Part shown: in pieces, positions 58,804 through 64,000 of the stretch
Position numbering within the stretch: position 1 is the first letter of the stretch
Layout: the number at the start of each line of letters is the position of its first letter
NCBI RefSeq assembly: GCF_002362255.1
Contig: NZ_LPVV01000040.1
Location: 248,001 to 312,000, forward strand
Length of the DNA: 64,000 nt
Direction of reading: 5' to 3'
Source: Microbacterium sp. SZ1
GTDB lineage: Bacteria > Actinomycetota > Actinomycetes > Actinomycetales > Microbacteriaceae
The notes under the pieces: model-generated
The model's input: the letters and a program-made list of their open reading frames with translations, nothing else
Database searches by the model: none
What the model was told of the DNA's origin: nothing
Made by a program: the position numbers and the translations under genes

Positions 58804-59832
58804 CTATCGGGCGCCTTCCGTGTCCGTGGGAGCGGTGCTTGTGGCGCTGGCTCCTGCGGCGACTTCTTCGGACGGAGGCTCACTCAGGTCCACGAAGTCG
58901 GAGGGATTGTCCTGCGAGTCTACATCAGCGTCCAGATCCTTCCGCCCGCGACCCGGCTGGTACGGCGACGGCTCCAGACCGAGGTGACGACGCGACTGCA
59001 CGACGAGGATCGCGAGACCCACGATGATGCCGATGATCGCGGCCCAGACGTTGCTGCGCAGACCGAGGATGATCTCGCTCGGATCGATGCGGATCGACTC
59101 CCAGACCACGCGACCGGCGCTGTACCAGATGAGGTAGATGGCGAAGAGGCGGCCCCACTGCAGGCTCGTGACCTTGCGGCTGAGCCAGAGCAGGACGACG
59201 ACGCCGAGCAGGTTCCAGATGACCTCGTACAGGAACGTCGGGTGGAACAGCGTCCCCTCGGGCAGGCCAGGGGGGAAGGCGGAGTTGTCCGACTCGATCT
59301 CGAGACCCCAGGGCAGGTCGGTCGGCAGACCGAACAGCTCGTGATTGAACCAGTTGCCGAAGCGTCCCATGGCCTGGGCGAGCAGGAGGCCGGGTGCGAG
59401 GGCATCGGCGAAGGTCCAGAAGCGGATGCCGGTCCAGCGGCATCCCAGGTACGCGCCGATGGCGCCGCCGATGAGGGCGCCGAAGATCGCGATGCCCCCC
59501 TCCCAGATCGCCCACACCGAGCCGGGCTCGAAGGGGTTCCAGGTGTTCTTGCCCTCGCCGAAGTAGAAACCCGGGTGGGTGAGCACGTGGAAGATGCGCG
59601 CGCCGATGATGGCGAGCGGGACAGCGAGGATCGAGATGTCGATGACGACCCAGGGCTCCGCTCCGCGTCGCGTCAGTCGGTGGTTCGTGAGCAGCACGGC
59701 GGCGATGATGCCGGCGATGATGCACAGCGCGTAGAAGTGGATGCGCAGCGGTCCGATGTCGAAGTACGAGACGGGCGGACTGGGGATGCTGGCGAGCACG
59801 CCGCTGAAGGTGCTGTGGAGCGCGTGGGACAT
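58804..59832 (-). CDS. lgt: Prolipoprotein diacylglyceryl transferase
   Basis: This 342-aa, seven-helix enzyme attaches diacylglycerol to lipoprotein Cys. The Lgt signature GRFGNWFNHELFGLPTDLPWG, a preceding LAQAM and FHPTFLYEVIWNLLGVVVL are present. An acidic, low-complexity C-terminal tail (residues about 300-342) is characteristic of actinobacterial Lgt. The ATG at 59832 follows a TAGAAT -10 box by 7 nt, and the trpA stop is part of that box. The partner lnt is at 24336, and the lipoprotein encoded at 17858 is a likely client. Confidence 0.96.
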   Translation of the reverse strand: MSHALHSTFSGVLASIPSPPVSYFDIGPLRIHFYALCIIAGIIAAVLLTNHRLTRRGAEPWVVIDISILAVPLAIIGARIFHVLTHPGFYFGEGKNTWNPFEPGSVWAIWEGGIAIFGALIGGAIGAYLGCRWTGIRFWTFADALAPGLLLAQAMGRFGNWFNHELFGLPTDLPWGLEIESDNSAFPPGLPEGTLFHPTFLYEVIWNLLGVVVLLWLSRKVTSLQWGRLFAIYLIWYSAGRVVWESIRIDPSEIILGLRSNVWAAIIGIIVGLAILVVQSRRHLGLEPSPYQPGRGRKDLDADVDSQDNPSDFVDLSEPPSEEVAAGASATSTAPTDTEGAR

Positions 59833-59839
59833 GAGTGCG

Positions 59840-59845
59840 ATTCTA
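59840..59845 (-). promoter_or_regulatory. -10 box TAGAAT, leaderless promoter of lgt formed by the trpA stop codon
   Basis: TAGAAT on the minus strand begins with the trpA TAG stop and ends 7 nt before the lgt ATG. It is close to the TATAAT consensus and would let lgt be expressed apart from the trp genes. Confidence 0.65.
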
Positions 59846-60646
59846 GTTCTCGTGTACGGGCCGCGCGGATGCGGTCCCGGCGGCCAGGGTGCGGGTGACC
59901 TCGGCGAGGGCGGGGATCCCGCCGTCACGGAGGGCTCGGACGAGTGCTGTGCCGACGATCGCGCCATCGGCGTACTCGGAGACGCCGGCGATCTGCTCGG
60001 CGGTCGAGATGCCGATGCCGACGCAGGCCCGGGTCGATCCGGCCGCGCGCAGACGCTCGACCAGCGTGCGCGCCGCCCGGTCGAGCTCGGCGCGCTCGCC
60101 CGTGATGCCCATGGTGGACACGGTGTAGACGAAGCCGGTCGACGATTCGACGACGAGCGACAGCCGCTCGTCGGACGAAGTCGGGGCGGCGAGGAAGACG
60201 CGGTCGAGGCCGGTGCGCTCGCTCGCGGCGATCCACTCGCCCGCGACGTCCGGCGTGATGTCGGGCGTGATGAGCCCCGCGCCGCCCGCCGCGAGCAGGT
60301 CGTCGGCGTAGCGGTCGACGCCGTACTGGAACACGGGGTTCCAGTACGTCATCACGAGCACGGGGACCTCGGTCGCCTCGGTGATCGCCCGCACCGCCGT
60401 GAACAGGTCCTTCATCTTGAAGCCGTTCGCGAGGGCCGCGGTCGTTGCCTCCTGGATGACGGCACCGTCCATGACCGGATCGCTGTACGGCGGGCCGAGC
60501 TCGATGATGTCGACGCCGTTCTCCGCGAGGGTGATGGCCGCCTGGATGCTGGTCTCGAGATCGGGGAAGCCGACGGGGAGGTATCCGACGAAGGCGCTTC
60601 GACCGGCTGCGTGCGCCGCCTCGATCGCCTGTTCCACACGGCTCAT
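59843..60646 (-). CDS. trpA: Tryptophan synthase alpha subunit
   Basis: This 267-aa TIM barrel cleaves indole-3-glycerol phosphate to indole and glyceraldehyde-3-phosphate. [33 protein letters not shown] (catalytic Glu and Asp) and the phosphate site [23 protein letters not shown] are clear. It overlaps trpB by ATGA for equimolar complex formation. The stop codon is embedded in the lgt promoter. Confidence 0.97.
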   Translation of the reverse strand: MSRVEQAIEAAHAAGRSAFVGYLPVGFPDLETSIQAAITLAENGVDIIELGPPYSDPVMDGAVIQEATTAALANGFKMKDLFTAVRAITEATEVPVLVMTYWNPVFQYGVDRYADDLLAAGGAGLITPDITPDVAGEWIAASERTGLDRVFLAAPTSSDERLSLVVESSTGFVYTVSTMGITGERAELDRAARTLVERLRAAGSTRACVGIGISTAEQIAGVSEYADGAIVGTALVRALRDGGIPALAEVTRTLAAGTASARPVHEN

Positions 60647-61911
60647 AGCTCGGGCTCCCCCTTCGACGCCGCGGCCTCCTCGGCGCTCTCGTGCTCGACG
60701 TCGTGCTCGAGAGCCGAGCGGTCGTACAGGTCGAAGTAGCGCGCCGCCGTGTCCATGTCCTTGTCGCCGCGTCCCGACAGGCAGACGGCGAGCACGGCAT
60801 CCGCTCCCATCTCCCGCCCGAGACGCAGCGCGCCTGCGAGAGCGTGTGCGGACTCCACGGCGGGGATGATCCCCTCGGTGCGGCTGAGCAGGCGCAGCGC
60901 CTGCATCGCCTCGTCGTCGGTCGCCGGGATGTACTCCGCCCGACCGATGTCGGCGAGCCACGCGTGCTCGGGTCCGACGCCCGGATAGTCGAGGCCCGCC
61001 GAGATCGAATGAGACTCGACGGTTTGACCGTCTTCGTCCTGCAGCACGTAGGTCTTGGCGCCGTGCAGGATGCCGGGGCGTCCGCGTTCGATCGAGGCGG
61101 CGTGCTTCGGGGTGTCGACGCCGTCGCCGGCCGCCTCCACCCCGTAGAGCTTCACCTCGGCGTCGTCGAGGAACGCGTCGAACATGCCGATCGCGTTCGA
61201 CCCGCCACCGACGCACGCGATCACGGCATCCGGGAGACGACCGACCTCGTCGAGGAGCTGCTGCCTGGCCTCTTCGCCGATGATCTTCTGGAAGTCGCGC
61301 ACCATCGCCGGGAACGGGTGCGGGCCCGCCGCCGTGCCGAAGATGTAATTGGTCGTCTCTACGGACGCCACCCAGTCGCGGTACGCGTCGTTGATCGCGT
61401 CCTTGAGCGTGCGCGATCCGGACCGCACCGGCACGACCTCCGCGCCGAGCAGGCGCATGCGGGCGACGTTGAGCGCCTGCCGCTCCGTGTCGACCTCTCC
61501 CATGTAGATGGTGCAGTCGAGGCCGAAGAGGGCCGCTGCGGTCGCGGTCGCGACGCCGTGCTGACCGGCACCGGTCTCGGCGATGACGCGGGTCTTGCCG
61601 AGGCGCTTGGTGAGCAGGGCCTGACCGAGCACGTTGTTGATCTTGTGCGAACCGGTGTGGTTGAGGTCTTCGCGCTTGAGGAACACCCGTGCTCCGCCCG
61701 CGTGCTCCGCGAAGCGCGCCACCTCGGTGAGGGGTGACGGGCGGCCGGCGTACGAGCTCAGCAGAGAGGACAGCTCCGCCCGGAACTCGGGGTCGGCGAT
61801 CGCCGCGTCGTAGGCGACGGTCAGCTCGTCGATGGCAGCGATCAGCGATTCGGGCATGTACCGCCCGCCGTAGTCGCCGAACAGTGGACCATGCTGGTCA
61901 CGCAGGCTCAT
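60643..61911 (-). CDS. trpB: Tryptophan synthase beta subunit
   Basis: This 422-aa PLP enzyme condenses indole with serine. The PLP Lys lies in [18 protein letters not shown], the indole tunnel region has [18 protein letters not shown], and the phosphate loop is [15 protein letters not shown]-terminal acidic tail ([16 protein letters not shown]) extends beyond the usual end. The start is ATG 61911 or the GTG three bases earlier, both overlapping the trpC stop, with GGAGG directly upstream. Confidence 0.97.
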   Translation of the reverse strand: MSLRDQHGPLFGDYGGRYMPESLIAAIDELTVAYDAAIADPEFRAELSSLLSSYAGRPSPLTEVARFAEHAGGARVFLKREDLNHTGSHKINNVLGQALLTKRLGKTRVIAETGAGQHGVATATAAALFGLDCTIYMGEVDTERQALNVARMRLLGAEVVPVRSGSRTLKDAINDAYRDWVASVETTNYIFGTAAGPHPFPAMVRDFQKIIGEEARQQLLDEVGRLPDAVIACVGGGSNAIGMFDAFLDDAEVKLYGVEAAGDGVDTPKHAASIERGRPGILHGAKTYVLQDEDGQTVESHSISAGLDYPGVGPEHAWLADIGRAEYIPATDDEAMQALRLLSRTEGIIPAVESAHALAGALRLGREMGADAVLAVCLSGRGDKDMDTAARYFDLYDRSALEHDVEHESAEEAAASKGEPEL

Positions 61912-62684
61912 CACGCCTCCAGGAAGCTCTTGAGAGTGGCGATCGGGTCGCCCGTCACGAGGGCCTCACCGATCAGGACGACGTCCGCACCCGCGGAGCG
62001 GTAGTGCGTGACGTCGGCGGGGGTCAGCACCGCTGACTCGGCGATCTTGACCGCGGAGTCCGGGATGCGATCGACCAGACGGCCGAACAGGTCGCGGTCG
62101 AGTTCGAGGGTCGTGAGATCACGGGCGTTGACGCCGATCAGGGACGCGCCGAGATCGATCGCGACTTCGAGCTCCTCGGCCGAGTGGGTCTCGACGAGCG
62201 GGGTCATGCCGAGTTCGAGCACGAAGTCGTAGAGCTCTCGGAGCACGCCCGGCTCGAGACCCGCCACGATGAGCAGCACGAGGTCGGCCCCAGCGGCCCG
62301 CGCCTCGAGCACCTGATATCGCGTCGCGATGAAGTCCTTGCGCAGCACCGGCAGGGCCACGCGCGCGGTCACGGCCTCGAGATCGGCGAGGCTGCCGCCG
62401 AACCGTCGCTCCTCCGTCAGCACGCTGATCGTGGACGCCCCGCCGAGCTCGTACAGCGAGGCCTGCAGTGCCGGGTCGGGGATCTCGGCGAGGGCGCCGC
62501 GCGAGGGACTCGCACGCTTGACCTCGGCGATGATCTTCACCCGCTCAGCCGGAGCGAGGAACGACAGCGCGTCCTTCGCCGCAGGCCGCGCGAGAGCGAC
62601 GCGCTCGACGTCGGCCAGCGGCCGGGTGAGTGCGCGACGCTCGGCGTCTGCGACAGCGCCGGCCGTGAGGTCGGCGAGGACCAC
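61911..62684 (-). CDS. trpC: Indole-3-glycerol phosphate synthase
   Basis: This 257-aa TIM barrel makes indole-3-glycerol phosphate from carboxyphenylaminodeoxyribulose phosphate. Motifs are [15 protein letters not shown] (catalytic Lys), [21 protein letters not shown] and [15 protein letters not shown]. The GTG at 62684 shares its first G with the TAG stop of the HGxxPAAW gene. It is followed by trpB with stop-start overlap. Confidence 0.96.
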   Translation of the reverse strand: MVLADLTAGAVADAERRALTRPLADVERVALARPAAKDALSFLAPAERVKIIAEVKRASPSRGALAEIPDPALQASLYELGGASTISVLTEERRFGGSLADLEAVTARVALPVLRKDFIATRYQVLEARAAGADLVLLIVAGLEPGVLRELYDFVLELGMTPLVETHSAEELEVAIDLGASLIGVNARDLTTLELDRDLFGRLVDRIPDSAVKIAESAVLTPADVTHYRSAGADVVLIGEALVTGDPIATLKSFLEA

Positions 62685-62929
62685 TAGTGCCCCTTCGGCG
62701 AGTACTTCGGACCCTTGACGCCGTAGCCGGCGCGCGCGAGCAGCCAGCCGACCAGAGCACCGATCGGAACGATCACGGCACCGACGTAGATCAGCGGCAC
62801 CCAGAATCCGGCGAACTCGGCGAGGCAGAACGCCACCGTCGCGAGCGTGAACCCGAAGAGCATGATGATCACGGCCGTCCAGGCGGCAGGCGAGTGTCCG
62901 TGGCCGGGATCGGCGATCGGGTTGGTCAT
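62684..62929 (-). CDS. HGxxPAAW family small membrane protein
   Basis: This 81-aa actinobacterial protein is named after its motif, seen here as GHGHSPAAW near residue 12. Two membrane helices follow (TAVIIMLFGFTLATVAFCL and WVPLIYVGAVIVPIGALVG). Its function is unknown, but it is regularly encoded between the Trp-associated membrane protein and trpC. GGAGGAG precedes the ATG, and a TAGACT -10 box lies 35 bp upstream. Confidence 0.9.
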   Translation of the reverse strand: MTNPIADPGHGHSPAAWTAVIIMLFGFTLATVAFCLAEFAGFWVPLIYVGAVIVPIGALVGWLLARAGYGVKGPKYSPKGH

Positions 62930-62964
62930 GTTCTCCTCCGGGGACGGCGTGCGGGATCGGGTCA

Positions 62965-62970
62965 AGTCTA
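62965..62970 (-). promoter_or_regulatory. -10 box TAGACT, internal promoter ahead of HGxxPAAW-trpCBA
   Basis: TAGACT on the minus strand sits 7-12 bp after the stop of the membrane-protein gene and predicts a leader of about 29 nt carrying GGAGGAG before the ATG at 62929. It could let trpCBA be expressed independently of the his genes. Confidence 0.5.
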
Positions 62971-62976
62971 TCGGGG

Positions 62977-63567
62977 TCAGCGCGTCGGATCGGTTCCGCG
63001 CGACAGGTCGTCCCAGGAATCGATCGCGTCGACGGGACCGGCGGTCTCGGCCGCGTGCGGGGCGTCGGTGCGGAATCGGCGGCCGCCCGTCTTCCACCGG
63101 CGCCAGGTGATCAGGACGACGACGGCTGCGGCCAGCAGCACGATCCATCCGACCAGGGTGATCGACGGCCATGCGGACCGCTCGATACCGACGACGACGT
63201 CGGCGATCGCCGCGCTGCCGGCGAGACCCGTCGTCTCGGTGACGGTGGGACCGACGGCGGCGAGCGGATCGGAGACGAGCAGCTGCAGCGTCGTCCACCC
63301 GAGGAAGACGGCGGATGCCGCGCCGAGTGCTCCGAACACGAGGCGCAGCACGGGTCCCACGATCGACAGGGCGAGACCGAGCGCGAGCACCGCCAGACTC
63401 AGCGGCGCGAGGAGCGGCAACGCGGAGGCCCCGGGGACGAGAATGGCCTCGCCGGCATCCGCCCGTTCCACCGTCAGCCAGGTCTGGGTCGACGAGATGA
63501 TGCCGATCGCCCCGGCGAGGAGGAAACCGAGCACCGCGATGGAGCGGCCGCGACGAGCCAGGCTCAT
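62977..63567 (-). CDS. Trp biosynthesis-associated membrane protein
   Basis: This 196-aa protein has four membrane helices ([57 protein letters not shown] and [19 protein letters not shown]) and the TQTWL motif after helix 1 typical of this actinobacterial family, found between trpE and trpC. The C-terminal tail is cytoplasmic and acidic. The function is unproven. Its ATG overlaps the hisI stop (ATGA). Confidence 0.88.
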   Translation of the reverse strand: MSLARRGRSIAVLGFLLAGAIGIISSTQTWLTVERADAGEAILVPGASALPLLAPLSLAVLALGLALSIVGPVLRLVFGALGAASAVFLGWTTLQLLVSDPLAAVGPTVTETTGLAGSAAIADVVVGIERSAWPSITLVGWIVLLAAAVVVLITWRRWKTGGRRFRTDAPHAAETAGPVDAIDSWDDLSRGTDPTR

Positions 63568-63923
63568 GCGCTCGCGCCCCCGTCGACCGCCTCGAGATCG
63601 GTCGTGTCGAAGCAGGTGCGGGTGCCCGTGTGGCACGCGGGACCCGTCTGATCGACACGCAGGAGGATGGCATCGCCGTCGCAATCCAGTCGCGCCTCGC
63701 GGACGACCTGGATATTGCCGGAGGTGTCGCCCTTGCGCCAGTACTCGCGGCGTGAGCGCGACCAGTACACCGCGCGTCCGGTGGTCAGAGTGCGGCGCAG
63801 CGCCTCGGCATCCATCCAAGCGAGCATCAAGACCTCGCCGGTGTCCCACTGCTGGACGATCGCCGGCGTGAGGCCGTCGTCGTTGAAGACGACCTGGGCG
63901 ATCCGCTCCTCGATCGAGCTCAC
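63564..63923 (-). CDS. hisI: Phosphoribosyl-AMP cyclohydrolase
   Basis: This 119-aa zinc enzyme opens the purine ring in step three of histidine synthesis. Motifs are [62 protein letters not shown] and TRTCFDT, with the Zn and Mg ligands in CDGD and the Cys pair. The GTG start overlaps the hisF stop (GTGA), and its own stop overlaps the next gene. Confidence 0.96.
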   Translation of the reverse strand: MSSIEERIAQVVFNDDGLTPAIVQQWDTGEVLMLAWMDAEALRRTLTTGRAVYWSRSRREYWRKGDTSGNIQVVREARLDCDGDAILLRVDQTGPACHTGTRTCFDTTDLEAVDGGASA

Positions 63924-64000
63924 CGGACCACCACTCCCTCCGCGCGCAGCGCGTCCTTGACGTCTCCGACCGTCAGGGCGCCGGTGTGGAAGACGCTTGC
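63920..64000 (-). CDS. hisF: Imidazole glycerol phosphate synthase cyclase subunit (partial, C-terminus only)
   Basis: Only the last 26 residues are in the window ([20 protein letters not shown] then EGVVVR). These match the HisF C-terminus, with the conserved SVFH-G-LTVGDVK pattern. The position just before hisI agrees with actinobacterial his operons. Confidence 0.8.
   Translation of the reverse strand, partial: ASVFHTGALTVGDVKDALRAEGVVVR

Noticed and set aside
1..64000. CRISPR arrays, transposases, integrase or phage genes, attachment sites
   Set aside because: No regularly spaced direct repeats, transposase-like proteins or tRNA-adjacent integration scars were seen; both tRNA genes are followed by ordinary chromosomal genes.

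Overview
The window is a gene-dense, very GC-rich, single-copy chromosomal segment from an actinobacterium. Most likely it is a member of Microbacteriaceae close to Microbacterium. The evidence is the uniform high GC, frequent GTG starts, TANNNT -10 boxes with many leaderless genes, RbpA, PdtaR (ANTAR), PafB/PafC, an HGxxPAAW protein and the Trp-associated membrane protein. No insertion sequence, phage gene, CRISPR array or replication origin was seen, and no stretch above about 300 bp lacks a gene.

Layout. 1-6474: a partial TetR gene divergent from a five-gene carboxylase / acyl-CoA dehydrogenase / MaoC / CitE-like lyase operon, probably for leucine (isovalerate) breakdown, with two TetR-type operators between them. 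6512-12744: phosphatase and sirtuin pair, TrmH-type methyltransferase, SGNH hydrolase, a SF2 helicase and a ferritin-like/VIT1 metal transporter. 12795-16060: tRNA-Leu(GAG), M20 peptidase, UppP and a PAC2-family protein. 16151-25868: HAD phosphatase, TrmI, a lipoprotein, pafB-pafC-tatA-tatC-helY-lnt. This has the two flanks of the actinobacterial Pup-proteasome locus without the proteasome genes between them. 25865-30114: rbpA, ugpQ, SPFH/NfeD pair, an SDR and an HdeD-like membrane protein.

30253-33548: AraC-type regulator, VOC protein, short UvrA paralogue and the stub of a lost DHFR-family gene. 33583-43345: methyltransferase, an unrecognised 282-aa protein, two MFS transporters, arginase-like, SUMF1-like and SGNH proteins, a luciferase-like oxidoreductase and a DUF885 peptidase-like protein. 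43402-47861: polA, thioesterase, acetyltransferase, pdtaR and tRNA-Leu(CAA). 47873-51061: DUF3140 protein and three alpha/beta hydrolases. 51133-64000 (all minus strand): hisF(partial)-hisI-TM protein-HGxxPAAW-trpC-trpB-trpA-lgt-gltB-gltD-pyk, the biosynthetic core of the window; trpE is not in this run.

The most interesting observations are not one new enzyme system but how the genes are wired. About seventeen genes have a -10 box ending exactly 6 or 7 nt before the start codon, implying leaderless mRNAs. In four places the TAG stop of the upstream gene is itself the first half of the next gene's -10 box. Other points worth attention are the TetR operator pair, the proteasome-less trmI/pafBC locus, the DHFR stub after the UvrA paralogue, two isolated palindromes in divergent intergenic regions, and the missing trpE slot. 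All functions are inferred from sequence reading alone; no database search was run.
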